DNA from: Anadara kagoshimensis
Lineage: Eukaryota; Mollusca; Bivalvia; Arcoida; Arcidae
Assembly: GCA_021292105.1 (NCBI GenBank)
Contig: CM037869.1
Coordinates: 42,389,990-42,453,989 of the forward strand
Length of the DNA stretch: 64,000 bases
Direction: 5' to 3'
The notes beneath the pieces were generated by a model. That model saw nothing but the letters and a program-made list of their open reading frames with translations. It was not told where the DNA came from and searched no databases. Of this stretch, positions 21,011-33,089 are shown piece after piece. The translations under genes were made by a program, and so were the position numbers. Within the stretch, counting starts at the first letter, position 1. Each line of letters begins with the position of its first letter.

Positions 21011-22313
21011 ATATATCTGTCCGTTAACACAAGCTTGAATTTACCAATACGGTTTCATTTAAAATGATAAAAGACCTGGAATCATTACATTCATGAGAGA
21101 TGATAAAACCAACTGCAAGCAAACAGTTCCTGCAAAGTGTGAGCTTTAGGGAAATTTAAAAATCCATTTTTTAAAGGTATGTGAAATTTTCATGTTCTTA
21201 AATCTTAATTCTGTTTCAGAATTTTTAAAAATATTTATAATTAGCAAATATTACTGATTTTGAAATCTGAATTCTAAAACGACCGTCTTTTAATGTAAAA
21301 TTAACACTTGTGTAATATTTGATTGTAGATTTTGAAAATTTGAAATCAAAAACATACATACTAATCCATGGCCAAATCACAATCTAGAAACAAAGTAAAA
21401 ACTTTGAAACTGACAAGTTAGGTTAAATACGCGAACTTCCTCCAGGGAACTGCGGCCGGGTGCCCAGGAAGGATAGGCACCCCTGTTTAGCTAGCCACAC
21501 CCGCCGCGTGTGTAATCAAAATTGAGTGAAATCCACTTTATAAGGTATGTTCATTTTTAGAATTTTGAATATTTTTTGCAAATACGTGTATATGTATTAC
21601 TTATTTTCAACTATGAATTTTAGATTTGAAAAATTAAATTTTGAAAGTAATGTGCAATTTGAACATGTTTTTAATCTATTACAAAATTTTGAATATTTTT
21701 AAGCAAAAATATTTTACGTATTTTTAACATTGACTTTTAAATATGTTTTTATTTATAATAATTGTTTTTGCAAACCTGAATTCCAGACACTCAAAATACC
21801 AATGTCTCCTTTTTAAAATTTGAAAACTTTTTTTCAAGTTAAATGTTTGTGGCAAGTTGAATTTAAATACTTATATATAATTGTTTTACGCTTATTTAAA
21901 TTTTAGATAATTAATATACCCATGCCTCATTTTTAATTTTTTTTTTGATGATCAATTTGGATTTAAGAAATTTGGTTTTACAAATCTGACTTTCGGATGG
22001 TCTGTTTTTATGCTGTTTTTATATCATTTGCCATGGAAGATATTGCCGACAATTAAGGCACGCAAATAATACAATTTTATGGAAGAATGACAATACACGA
22101 AAACAGATACAAGTATATCGAACACTGGTTGTAAATCTGATATTTAAATTTTTAATTGCTTTTGAAAATTGAATTTTAAATGCTTCAGATTGATTTTTTC
22201 ATTTTGTCATTGTATTCTTGCCTTTCATGCGAAAAATTCGTCAAACACGTACTTTTCTTATTTGATCTCGACTGTCATTCGGCAAACCTCGACAAAACTA
22301 GTAATTCTCTTTC
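21011..22313. other. AT-rich spacer; element G copy inside
   Basis: Apart from element G at 21349-21525 nothing recognisable. TTTTGAAAATTTGAATT-like low-complexity phrases recur. Confidence 0.5.
21349..21525 (-). repeat. Element G copy 3
   Basis: AACATACATACTAATCCATG to CCACACCCGCCGCGTGTGTA. Confidence 0.75.
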
Positions 22314-22487
22314 AAAAACAAACATACTAATCCATTTCCGAATCATTATCCAGAAGCAAAGTAAAAACTTTGTGGAACTGACAAGTTAGGTTAGACGCGT
22401 GAACTTCCACCAGGGAAATGAGACCGGGTGCTCCCGAGGGGTAAGTACTTCCTATTAAGCTAGAGACACCTATCACGCATGTAATCG
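22314..22487 (-). repeat. Element G copy 4
   Basis: AAACATACTAATCCATTTCC to AGAGACACCTATCACGCATG. Confidence 0.75.
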
Positions 22488-22517
22488 TCCACTTGCTATT
22501 TGAAATCCGAACTTGCT

Positions 22518-22600
22518 ATTGATATTATGGCCACTCAATAACCGAGCTTTAAATTTTTTTGGTTAGTTCTGTGTTCAAAATTCGACATGTCTGTACTGTA
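22518..22600 (-). mobile_element. MITE-C right-end fragment
   Basis: GGCCACTCAATAACCGAGC to CGACATGTCTGTACTGTA. Confidence 0.75.
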
Positions 22601-23039
22601 TGTCAAAATTGTCAAGAATGAACAGTTTATTATTTAACGTATATTTTAATTTCTATAAAAGTTTATGTTGCTATGGTAATGAATTCGAAAAAATAATTTC
22701 TCTCATTTCTAAGAAAACATTTCAGAAAATATTTTGGTAACTTATTCGCAACAGATTTCTAAATTATGAGAATAATCGCCACTCCTAATATGACGTCATT
22801 CATCTCACTTGTTTGTGCCTATACGCGTGACGTCATTGAGTGGCTGTTCCAGCAATTGGAAATTCATGCCGCAAATGACAGTGTTTTAAGGATTAAAAAC
22901 ACCAAAATTAAGATTTCAAAAAAGAGAAATGAAAATATAATTATTGGGCTGTCTATACCAGACAACAGTGTAAAGCAATGCCTCGATGTGAAACCATATT
23001 GGATACGGAACTAAATATTTTGTTGAAAAAAAACTGATA
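22601..23039. other. Spacer, no gene supported
   Basis: An 82-residue frame (22766-23014) lacks homology I recognise and has no splice context. Confidence 0.4.
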
Positions 23040-23222
23040 ATCAAAAACATACAAATCCCGGTCCAAATCACAATCCCAAAACAAAGCATGACATAACGTT
23101 TGAAACTGGCAAAATAAGAAAAACACGGGAACTTCCACCAGGATAATGAGGTCGGGTGTTTCGGAAGGGGAAGTTTAGGCACTTCCTGTTTAGCTAGCTA
23201 CACTCGCCACGTGTGAAATCGA
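23040..23222 (-). repeat. Element G copy 5
   Basis: AAACATACAAATCCCGGTCC to CTACACTCGCCACGTGTG. Confidence 0.75.
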
Positions 23223-23600
23223 AATGAAGAAATGGAAGGAACTGATCAGGTTATATTGTATATTTTAGATGAAAATATGCATATTATTAGGTAATTATGA
23301 AAGCCCCATCCAGCCCGTGCCCGTCCCAGTCCCGCTTCATACTCCAGTCCTTAGAGCCAATCATTTTAACGCCTAGGTCAACAGTTCTACAAGTCATCCC
23401 TGATACCTTGGGACATTGGTCTTGCATGTTTTGTCATATCAGTGCTGCAGCTATATGCCACATCAGCATTTTTCAGAACATTAACTTTTCTATAAGTAAA
23501 AGTCTGATATATTACACATTTATTTCCATGATCGTTTTCGTTGTGTATCAGATCCATCTTGTTTGCGAAATGCGACTAATCAACTACCTGGTCAATAGGT

Positions 23601-23803
23601 AATTGACGTATCGCCGGCCACGCCCACAATGTTCCGACACTGGCTGCCATCACGGTACCAAAGCAGCGTCACGGCAACAAATGACGTATTAGTGTCTGTG
23701 ACGTCATTAAACCGCACAATTTAGTTTTATTCTTTTTGCGTGTCATTCAAGCATGTCGACCCTTTGTCGGAACATAATGGACGTGGCTGGCGATTCGTCA
23801 ATT
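23601..23803. mobile_element. MITE-F, complete copy
   Basis: Reference description for MITE-F: ~205-215 bp. The inverted termini are CAATTGACGTATCGCCGGCC with ACGCCCACAATGTTCCGACA and mirror TGTCGGAACATTGTGGGCGT. The inside has CATCACGGTACCAAAGCAGC and two TGACGTCA-like palindromes (CRE-like by sequence only). Confidence 0.88.
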
Positions 23804-23939
23804 CGCGGAGATGAAGTATAACAATTTTTATTCGTGGTGATAAAATGCAGCCGTTTGACTGTCCTCAAACAGCCAATTAATTTATTGGATTCATGGTGCT
23901 TCGCCGGCAACATCCTCAGGCGAGGCCAATTTTGATTTA

Positions 23940-24075
23940 AGCAATAAGGTAACTTTCCAATGTCTTTTTAAACTTGCAAAGTATAATGGACTGTCTCAAA
24001 TTGTATAAAAGGCGAAGCCCATTATACATGTACTTTGCAAGTTCATAAAGACATTAGAAATTTACCTTATTTCTT
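23940..24075. repeat. Foldback repeat (~47-bp arms)
   Basis: AATAAGGTAACTTTCCAATG with AACTTGCAAAGTATAATGG on the left is mirrored by CCATTATACATGTACTTTGC and AGAAATTTACCTTATTTC on the right. Confidence 0.85.
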
Positions 24076-25305
24076 ATATTTACAATATTTATAAAAATAA
24101 TTTTGTTGCCGTCTCACATTTTCTATGTTAATTTGGAAACAATTTCGAAATGCGCTGTTGTTGCACCTTCTCATAAAATGGGTTGTCTCCTGTCAGTCAA
24201 CAAGAGCATTTGACATCTGACGTCATTACGTCAGCGCGTGGAGCAATGTCTCTATGAAGTTGCAAAGTATAGTCAATTCTTATATTCAAAATATTTTTCC
24301 TAGTATTTTTTTTTACAAACTTCTCGATTGCATCATATAATTAAGAAAAAAACCCGATAAATATCGAATCTGTCGGCAATGTAAATACATGTATTCTGGG
24401 AACAGCCAATATGTCAATCAAGATAATTCCCGCCTATTCATTGGTGATATGACGTAATAGGCGGCTTAAAAAATAGTACGCTTAAAACAAAAGAACATTT
24501 CATAAAATTTTATTAGAATTGACAAACAAAGTTACAAATTCATATTGAATGTCAAATTACAACTATTAAATGTTTAATTTGTTAAAAATCCCGATTGTAT
24601 AGATGACAGGTCATTAGAAACATCAATGCGCGATTTTTGTTGGACTGGGTAGTGCATAGGTGTATTAATACGCACAATGTATGTGAAAAAGCGTGGGTCA
24701 TTGCCGAATGTCCCAAATGTTCTACAATGAGTTCATCATAGACATTCAATAGGTATTGTAAATATTGTCAAATGCCTTATTGAAGCAAATATATTGCAAT
24801 TGTAAATACTGTGTGTTTTGTCCCCTTTCTACTTATTTGTATATTGCCAGACGTTGTAATAGGGGCAAGTTGAGTGGAATATTTCCTGACTTAAAAGTCA
24901 AGGGTTATGTGTTTGAAACCAGAGCTGAGCTGTGAGGTATTTCCTTTAGCTAGGCACATACTGCCTTCTGTCAGCCTAGTCAACCAAGCTTAATTGATGA
25001 AGATGTTGAGTTGTGTTTAAGCAATAGACGAGGGATCTGTTGCGGGACTGGGATGGGCTAGGGAGTGGTTGAAGCTAGGGGCTGGTATTGTATAGTTAGT
25101 TGCTTCAAATGTTTGTTAAATTGTTGCCTTTGTCAAATGGTACAAAGTGAATTATTAATTAAACCATAAAAAGCAAATCAATTGGCGCAGTGATAATGGT
25201 TTTATTAATTAAGTGTTTTAGCAGCTGGGTCCCAGGTCAGAAGGAAATTCATTAAATTTCACATTCTTATTTAATCCAAATGTTACAACTGAATGGCAAA
25301 AAAAA
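24076..25305. other. Spacer, no gene seen
   Basis: No splice-consistent frames, SINE heads or arrays recognised. Confidence 0.45.
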
Positions 25306-25789
25306 TACAGTACAGACCTGTCGAAACACTGAGCTAACATAAAGAAGACGAATCTCCGGTACCAAGTGGCCGATATATGGATAGAAAGTGATAGAAAAGC
25401 TGTCACTCAGACCAGAAATGTGGACCTACGCGATAACAAATAACAACAAAATACATTTTCTTTTTTGACATTTATTGGTCAGAATTATATTTTTATAACT
25501 AATAAAGATAAAATAGAATTAAAAATTATAGAAATCAGTTGTTAGGAAAATAGCTCTAATATGCGATGATATCCCTCGTATCATGAATTACGTCCCTTGC
25601 TTTTTTTGAAAAAGTAGTCCCCGTTGTATTGAGATACCCCACACGCGCTTACGCGGGATGCGATATGGAAAAAATATCGTACCACCTGTCACATATGCGA
25701 GAAATAGGCATCCATGAGCCGAGATGAGATGCCGATTCGGTTGTAATTCGCTAGCTCAATGTTAAACTTTTTGACAGGTCTGTATCGTA
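25306..25789. mobile_element. MITE-C, split by ~250 bp of unknown sequence
   Basis: Left part 25306-25405 (TACAGTACAGACCTGTCG) and right part ~25690-25789 (ends TTTGACAGGTCTGTATCGTA). Confidence 0.7.
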
Positions 25790-25934
25790 AAATATGTGTA
25801 AAACGTATGAAATAAACAAGTTACATGCATAAACAATAAAATATTCTCATGGGAGGACTTACATCAATACATATTGCATGATACAGTGCTTAGTATCATA
25901 TGCCATGTACAAATGTTGTAATGTTAAAAAAAAT

Positions 25935-26000
25935 TAACCATTAAATTGTCTAAAAATGGCGTTAACAGTGCTATAACTTTTATTGCCGTACAAACTAATC
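25935..26000. repeat. Element H half copy
   Basis: AACCATTAAATTGTCTAAAA and TGGCGTTAACAGTGCTATAA match one arm of element H. Confidence 0.65.
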
Positions 26001-26307
26001 ATAATGCTCTGAAATTTAATTTTAGTTTTTCATTCCTAACTAAATTTTTAACACCGATACTTACGGGTTATAATTACTTACAAGTTCAGTCGCTGGAACA
26101 GGACTTCAATAAATGACGTCACACATATATGCATAAACAAAATAGGTGACGTCAATTTGTCGAGGTACATTGTAATTATAGCTCCAGGGAATGCTTACAT
26201 TTGGTGTAAAAAAATTATTTATAGAACAAAATCATTAAAATATAAATTAATATTTAATTTTAAACTCTGTTTGAGACTTAATGGCAATTATAGGAGGAGT
26301 TTAAATG

Positions 26308-26355
26308 CAATTGACGTATCGCCGACCATACCCACAATGTTACGACAAAGGCCCG
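26308..26355. repeat. MITE-F left-end fragment
   Basis: CAATTGACGTATCGCCGACC then CCCACAATGTTACGACAAAG. Confidence 0.75.
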
Positions 26356-26400
26356 GTGTGGTTGAAATGGACATAAAAACTGAATGCACATAATGCATGA

Positions 26401-26786
26401 TTGGTTGGTTGGTTGAATGTTGTTTAACGTCGCATCAGCAATTTTTCAGCTATTCGCGACGAGAACTATTTAATTAATCTCTATGGATTAATCTATGAAC
26501 AATTTTTGTGTATGCATGTGAAGTGCGAGTGTGTTGTATGGTCTGCCTTGTACTAGCGCGCACTCAGGGCGACTTTACCGTGCTAGCTCACAGAGTCAGT
26601 ACGCCGCAGACAAACGTACCACTCCCCCAGTCCATTATACTGATACCAGGTGAATCAGTAAAGGCCAACGGTAAGGAAAATTCACTTTCCCACATGTGGT
26701 CCGAGTGGGACTCGAACTCACAGCGGTGAGAGACCCTGGATTTGAAGACTGACGTCTTATCCATTAGGCCACCGCGCCCTCTCACC
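26401..26786 (-). mobile_element. SINE-B copy 4, near full length
   Basis: Best head of the family: on the minus strand GGGCGCGGTGGCCTAATGG and GAGTTCGAGTCCCACTCGG; tail runs into a TTGG repeat at 26401. Confidence 0.93.
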
Positions 26787-26896
26787 ATAATGCATGAAGT
26801 GTGCTATTTAATGACGTCACTCTCTTTGTGACCTTCTTAAACTTATTTCAGGATAAAAAAAAAATAAGATTTAAAAAAAAGCCAAATGTAAATATA

Positions 26897-27050
26897 ACCA
26901 TTGAACTGTCTAGAAATGACGTTTATAGTGCTATATAACTTTTTTCATTGCCAACTAGTTTGCGTTAACTCAGTTAACTTTACATGGCAAGCAATGGCAG
27001 TTATAGCACCGTTAACGCCATTTTTTATTTCTAGACAGTTCGATGGTTAA
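26897..27050. repeat. Element H, foldback copy 2
   Basis: AACCATTGAACTGTCTAGAA mirrored by TTCTAGACAGTTCGATGGTT, with the same inner arms as 18352-18515. Confidence 0.88.
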
Positions 27051-27163
27051 ATAAATACATGACATATTTTTTTCTCCGCTTCTAATAAATATTAAGCTAA
27101 TTTTTTATTTGTGAATTATTCAAATTAAATGCACGTTAAACAAAAATAACAAGCAGTTCATCA

Positions 27164-27506
27164 GTGAGTTGAGTAATGGCGTTTAACGTCCCAGTCAAGA
27201 ATATTTCACTTAAATCGAGACGTCACCAGCTATAGGCGAAGGTAAAGAAATTTTGCCTGTGCGTTGCGCTGATGACATTATACAGCAGAGTTCTTTAGCG
27301 TGCCAAGCCCACCATGACACGGGACCTCGTTTATTTTAAGTTCCCATCCGAAAGAACCGTGACTTTCATTTTTTAATGCCGAGTGCTTGGCGAAAGAACA
27401 ATCACTACCCACTTTCAAGTCTTGAGTCAGACTCGGCCGGGGATCGAACCCACGACCTCCCACTTACGGCGCGAACACTCTACCAACTGAGCTACCGCAG
27501 TGGTTA
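27164..27506 (-). mobile_element. SINE-A copy 10
   Basis: Full-length inverted copy, head CTACCAACTGAGCTACCGC. Confidence 0.93.
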
Positions 27507-27529
27507 GTTGATCAGTGAATTAGGACCCC

Positions 27530-27700
27530 TGCCAACATGTACTTTTTGTGATTTGCACTGATGTTCAAAGGGCTATAACTCCCAGGAAAATGAGCAAAAC
27601 AACTCGGGTAAATAATATGTGTTCATGCTTTGCACCAAGTTTCGTTAAATAGTGCTTTAGTTTCGGAGAATTTGGTTCACCAGTGTACCACGTGACATTT
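27530..27700 (+). repeat. Dispersed repeat K, copy 1
   Basis: GTTCAAAGGGCTATAACTCC, AACTCGGGTAAATAATATG and GCACCAAGTTTCGTTAAA match, inverted, 42112-42292. Confidence 0.7.
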
Positions 27701-28330
27701 CGCTAATGTGGAAAAACATTTCCATTGGCGATGGAAAAGTTTCAGTTCACGTTTTCCCGTAAAAATGACGTTACGTTCCTCCAGGAAATTTCGACGTAAA
27801 ACGTTTTCCCAAAACGTCCCGTACAAACGGTAAGGGGGTATTAATCACTTGGTACGCTGGCAAACTCCATTACTGCGGACAAAAATGTCTGTACGGACAG
27901 AATGACGGAATATCATTAAACATTCCCTTCTTACTTCGAAAAGCAGAGATGAAAATAGGCAATGGGAAGTTTTAGTCATAAAACCAGTTTATGTTTAATT
28001 CAAGGTCAGATTGTTTTAACTGAATCAGATATTCAGGTCAAATTTAAATATCGATAATAAAAATCAACACTGAAGCTGTTGTATGTATTGTTTCAAAAAG
28101 ACAATAGCATAATAACTAAATCAATTCAAAATTACAACGGAGTTCATGAAGATGACAATGGGCATTTTATTGTACAGACCTGTCGAAAGTTTAACAATAC
28201 CTAACGAAAAGAAGTCGAAACTCGGTTATCGAATGGTCGAAGTGACGAGAAAACTGCCGTCAGATAGATAACAGCTGCCGAAAAGGCTGTCAAGATACAC
28301 CAATGCAGTTAAGGAAAGACCTTGATGAGT

Positions 28331-28590
28331 TGGTCCTAATTTCGCAATCATTCCTTAAGTAAGATTTTACTTAATTTAAATTTAGCAAATCTTGGTAATT
28401 TTTTTTTGGAACTACGAACAAATATTTTCGTCAAAACTAAATGCAGATGTCATAAGCTTGGTATAGTCTTTAAATGCCACCTTGAATTTCCCCATAACTT
28501 AACAATTATCAAAATTATAAAGGGTTTTAATATAAAAGATTTTAGTTAAATAAGGAAAATCTTAGTTAAGAAATGATTGTGAAACCAGGC
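28331..28590. mobile_element. MITE-E (first of tandem pair)
   Basis: TGGTCCTAATTTCGCAATCA to TTGTGAAACCAGGCC. Confidence 0.85.
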
Positions 28591-28846
28591 CCCGGTTTCA
28601 CAATCATTCCTTAGCTAAGATTTTCCTTAACTTAAATTTATCACATTTTGGTATTCTTTTTCGGAACTAATGATGAGTATTTTTGCCAAAACAAAATGCA
28701 AATGTTTGAATCTAGAAGAGATCTTAAAAATTGACACCTTAAATTTCTAAATATATCTTGGTAATCGATAGAATTATAAAGATTTGAAATTTGCCAGATT
28801 TAGGTTAAGGGAAATCTTAGCCAAGGAATGATTGTTAAACCGGGGG
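28588..28846. mobile_element. MITE-E (second of tandem pair)
   Basis: GGCCCCGGTTTCACAATCAT to GATTGTTAAACCGGGGG; shares GGCC with its neighbour. Confidence 0.87.
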
Positions 28847-29288
28847 TGGAGGTGGGGGTTAGGGCTGCACTTACTCGCTAGCTTAGTGTTAAACTTTCGA
28901 CAGGTCTTTACCTGAACATGATCTGAATAGCGTGGTTGTCACCTTTCACTCCTTGATTATAATGGACATAGTTTAATTACTATAATTAATGGAATTTGTC
29001 ACAAAATACAGTTTCAAAGGAAAAAAATATTGCTGATGACGTCATAAAATGACTGACCTACATTTAGCGATTCCTAATACAAACAATTACATTATGCCTT
29101 TGAACAAAAACATACTTTGTAATTCAAATAATTTTAAAATTGTGTTAATAGTTGAAAAATCAGTATATTTGTTTAATTAACCCTTGCAAAACAAATACAC
29201 AAAATCCATGCATAGATTAATACGGGATTTCTGAGTTCGAAAATTTCCTCGGTTGACGGCGAAAATATCTTCATCACGTGACTATATA

Positions 29289-29472
29289 TACAATCGAACC
29301 TGCCATAAAGGCCAACTGTATATAAGAGCCAACTCCTTATAAAGGCCAGTAAAATTTTATCCCAATTGCTCTTAATTCATATCATTTGAACTTGTATATA
29401 AAGGCCACCTGTCCATACAGGCCACTTTTACTGGTTCCCTTGGGTGGCCTTTATAGACAGGTTTGGCTGTAT
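29289..29472. mobile_element. MITE-D, complete
   Basis: TACAATCGAACCTGCCATAA to ATAGACAGGTTTGGCTGTA. Confidence 0.87.
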
Positions 29473-29589
29473 TTTGTGGTAGGATTTAGGGATGGTAAGA
29501 ATAATTTTAAAGGGTCACAATTCGAAGAAATTTGCATAGAGTTACGGTTTCAGAAGGTAGTTTACAAAACCGGCAGCACATTTGGCCTC

Positions 29590-29723
29590 TTTCGTTAATT
29601 ATATCTTGACATTTTTTCGGCAGCTTCCCTTATCTCTCGGTAGCTTTTTGTCAATTTACGAGTATTTGCCATCCGAGCTTCGACTCCTATTCGCGCGCTC
29701 ATGATCGACAAGTCTGTACAATA
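29590..29723 (-). mobile_element. MITE-C right half
   Basis: TTTCGGCAGCTTCCCTTATC to TCGACAAGTCTGTACAATA. Confidence 0.7.
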
Positions 29724-29944
29724 TATTTTTACTCCTTATTGCAAGTTTAAATTAGTTTAATTGCTAATTGACGTACCTTGTGAGATGAAATAGTTTCTTT
29801 GTAAAAAAAATCACTGTTGATTACACAAAAAGCGACTTTAAGTTAAAAACACTAAAAATTTAAATAATTGAAAACGTCTTCCTGTTCTTCCGTTAATCGA
29901 TGAAGAAAATTAATTGAATCAATACATTGATGATCAAGTTAGAA

Positions 29945-30260
29945 GATTCTGGAAGCTGTTCGTTAGACCGTGGCGGAGGTAAAAACGTAAATCAAACAGC
30001 CTGTCATCCTTTGTTCGATGGACCGTGGCAGCTCATCTGGACCTCCGTTAGCTACACAGTCAAACGTGTCTATAAAGGCCACCCAAGGGAACCAGTGAAA
30101 GTTGCCTTTATGGGCAGGCGTCCCTTACATAGAGGTTCAAATTATATGAAAAAAAAAAAAAAACAATTGGGATACAATTGTACTGGCCTTTATAAGCGGT
30201 GGCCTTTAAGGCAGGTTGGACTGTATCTCGGCAGTATTTCAAGTTGTCATAGCTATCAGG
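29945..30260. mobile_element. MITE-C remnant with nested MITE-D
   Basis: CGTGGCAGCTCATCTGGACC and ATCTCGGCAGTATTTC are MITE-C-like; MITE-D occupies 30053-30225. The 118-residue frame here is formed by the repeats and is rejected. Confidence 0.55.
30053..30225. mobile_element. MITE-D
   Basis: TACACAGTCAAACGTGTCTA to GCAGGTTGGACTGTA, with an A run inside. Confidence 0.85.
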
Positions 30261-30791
30261 AATTTTCGGCCCTAATGACGTAACTTTGATTTATAAAATC
30301 GTTTATTTCAATGGGGGTAATCTTAAAAACCGAATTGTTTCAGTGAAACGTTTTTGCAAATAAATTGTCAAAAGTACTTTTTGAGTAAAAAGAATTAGTG
30401 GTGTTCGTTTCAATGTTGAATTAAGTCTTGTTAGAATTTAAAAAAATCAACATTTACCCATGGTATATCGTATAATAATAATGATAATACAAGTCCCGGA
30501 ATTTATATACGGAAGAATATATCACGAGGTATCGAAGCGAAATTAATCTTTATTAATTAAAGTACGTGCTTCTAAATCCATTTGTATAGCGTTAGGTAGA
30601 TTAAACTTGTGTCTTTGCGTGTTGATTTGAACTAAGAGTTTGCATCTTGCATGTTGGAAAATCCTCGCTTTACCGCTTACTTCCGGACGATATCCTGTTG
30701 TGTTTTTCAGATAAAGGAATTCCGTATGAATATCCATAGATTTTATTTTCTGAGTGATAATCCTTGTTTTCTTGATTATGAATAATTCAGA

Positions 30792-31209
30792 TACAGTACA
30801 GACCTGTCGAAAATTTAACACTGAGAAAACGAAAAAAGTCAAAGTTCAGCTACCAATTGACGTATCGCCGGCCACGCCTTTTATGTTGCGACACTAGCCG
30901 CCATCACGGTACCAAAGCAGCGTCACGGCAACTAATGACGTTATAGTGTCAGTGATGTCATTAAAATTCACAATCCAGGCCGATTTTTCATTCTTTTTGC
31001 GCGTAATTAAAGCTGCTAGGCCTTTGTCGGAACATTGTGGGCATGGCCGGCGATCCGTCAATTGACCGAGATACTGATAGCTAGGGGTCTAACAGTTGCA
31101 GAGCACAAGCATGGATGACAATTTTGGAGATATATAGCCAATGACAAGTCATTTCTGCACTAATTCGTTAGTAGTTTATTGTTAAATTTTCGACAGGCCT
31201 GTACGGTAG
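30792..31209. mobile_element. MITE-C with nested MITE-F
   Basis: Left end TACAGTACAGACCTGTCG at 30792, right end TTTTCGACAGGCCTGTACGGTA at 31209, interrupted by MITE-F. Confidence 0.82.
30854..31065. mobile_element. MITE-F
   Basis: CAATTGACGTATCGCCGGCC to GGCCGGCGATCCGTCAATTG. Confidence 0.9.
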
Positions 31210-31248
31210 GTTAATTGAAGATTCTGAAGATTATGCACAATTTGATAT

Positions 31249-31330
31249 ACGGTACAGACCTGTCCAAAGTTTAACACCGAGCTTACGAAATTGAGTCGAG
31301 TGACCGAGATATGGATATGAAACCAAAATT
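31249..31330 (+). mobile_element. MITE-C left end, truncated
   Basis: TACGGTACAGACCTGTCCAA to GACCGAGATATGGATATG. Confidence 0.75.
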
Positions 31331-31412
31331 GATTACTCAGAATCGCTATTTTTGAATGAATTAAAGCGACGGAAATTGACATCGGTCATAAATAACGGAA
31401 GTTGACAAACAT

Positions 31413-31695
31413 TACATACAGGCCTACCGAAAGTTTGACACTTAGCTTACGGAAAAAAGTAAAAATTCGGCTCCCGAGTGCATGGCCAATGTATGAACAG
31501 CCAGTGGCTAAACAACTGCTGAGAGATTTTAAATAAAGATAGGAGCGGTCGAAATGATGTGGAGATATAGATAACGGGGTGGGTGGGTGGGTGGCGTTGT
31601 TGGGTGGGGTGGGGGTGGGGGTGGCATTAGCTGTCTATTCGGCACTGATATGATTCCTTGGCTTAGTGTTAAACATTCGACAGTTCTGTACTGTA
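31413..31695. mobile_element. MITE-C with G-rich expansion
   Basis: GCCTACCGAAAGTTTGACAC to CATTCGACAGTTCTGTACTG, with a G-rich insert at 31576-31624. Confidence 0.78.
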
Positions 31696-31715
31696 TTTAA
31701 AAAAATAGAGCAGAA

Positions 31716-31908
31716 ACAGTACAGACCTGTCGAAAGTTTAACACTGCGAACGTTAGCGGACAAAACCCAAAGCTCGACTATTGAGTGACTGATATACGGA
31801 TAGCTAAAAAAAGCGATGGGTAGCAGTTGTCGAAACATAGTTAACAAGGAGCCAAAAGAGTACTAATTCGTTCGGTTAGTGGTAAACTTTCGACAGGTAT
31901 TTGTTGTA
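31716..31908. mobile_element. MITE-C, complete
   Basis: ACAGTACAGACCTGTCGAAA to ACTTTCGACAGGTATTTG. Confidence 0.83.
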
Positions 31909-32831
31909 CTTTAATCACTTATTTCTGATATTAAAAATAACACACTATACTTAAACATATAACACAAGGTATCCATCACATGCTATCCAAATGTTGACCC
32001 GCCCATTGTTTTTTCTTTTGTTTTTGACGTAAAGCTTGGGAATTTAAAAAAAACACAACATATACCATTCTTTGCGAATTCGACGTATATTCTGCTAAAG
32101 AATGATGTATAAAATGTCCATCATTGTCGTCTCTAAACCATGTCACGGGATCTAAACGTTATTTAGCCATTGCACTTTCTGACATTTCCACAGTCAACTG
32201 AATTTCGATAAACGTTCTGATTGGCTAAATCAATCTTCTTTTGGTTGTTCGAATCTTTTATGTACTTTCACTTTTAGCCAATCAGAACTTTTACCGTATT
32301 CGGTACGGGATCAACATTAACAAAATCCTTCATGGTCAAAAGGTGTGTGTCATGACCTTAAACCAAGGTCATATCAGAAAGGTCAAGGTCGGAGGAAAAC
32401 ATGAAAACCTTCTACATGTTTAAGCCGGGGTATTTGGCTTTCAAGAGACAGTTCTATTTTTTCTAAATCTTATCATTCAATACAAATGGCACATGTGCAA
32501 CTTCAACAAACAGAAAATATTGTTGTTGTTTAAAATGCTTTTAAAACAATCTTTCCACAGAATCTTGATAAAAACGTTTTACATATACACAATATTCAAG
32601 ATAGTGTCAGTCTTTATCATGTTTAATGTATTTCAACTTCCGTCGCCTATAACGGATGTTAACTTCCGTCGCTTTACTGATTCATTCAAAAATATCGATT
32701 CCGAGTAATCTATTTTGGTTTTCAGTACTTTAGAGTCACGTGATCATTTAAAAAGCCAATCGGTACAGTGAACTTTTCCAACTTATAACATCACTAGCCC
32801 TTACAATTAGCGGGGACAGCGGACTTTGGGC
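31909..32831. other. Spacer, no gene seen
   Basis: Only a short dispersed-repeat tail near 32330-32450 (GGTCAAGGTCGGAGG, CAAGAGACAGTTCT) resembling 59090-59165. Frames at 32241 and 32493 lack domains. Confidence 0.45.
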
Positions 32832-33075
32832 TTCGGTGGCCGGGTGGTCTAAAGCGGTCACTTACGAACCATAGCGTTTTTCATCGACTAGGATCGAATT
32901 CCACTTGGGACATATCCTAGTGTGAGAAAGTTTGTATGTGTCGCTTGTCGAAGGACTGTAGTCTGTGGTTTTTCTCCAGGTACTCCGGCTTCCCCAACCA
33001 TCCTAGAATTGTCTGGTCATATATTAGTGAAGAAATCTTGAATATGTCATAAAACATCATTACTTCACTTCTCAA
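32832..33075 (+). mobile_element. tRNA-Leu-like SINE
   Basis: GGTGGCCGGGTGGTCTAAAG head, box B-like GATCGAATTCC, body TCTCCAGGTACTCCGGCTTC and tail CATCATTACTTCACTTC. Confidence 0.75.
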
Positions 33076-33089
33076 TAAAATGGTGCAAC

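Larger units (their letters stand above)
28171..28915. mobile_element. MITE-C with a tandem MITE-E pair nested
   Basis: Left half 28171-28330, right half from ~28850 (TTAGTGTTAAACTTTCGACA, then GGTCT); two MITE-E copies sit between. Confidence 0.75.

Noticed and set aside
23601..23803. TGACGTCA palindromes as CREB-type regulatory sites
   Set aside because: They are part of the MITE-F sequence and occur in every copy; no gene promoter is nearby.
29927..30283. 118-residue ORF
   Set aside because: Composed of MITE-C and MITE-D sequence.
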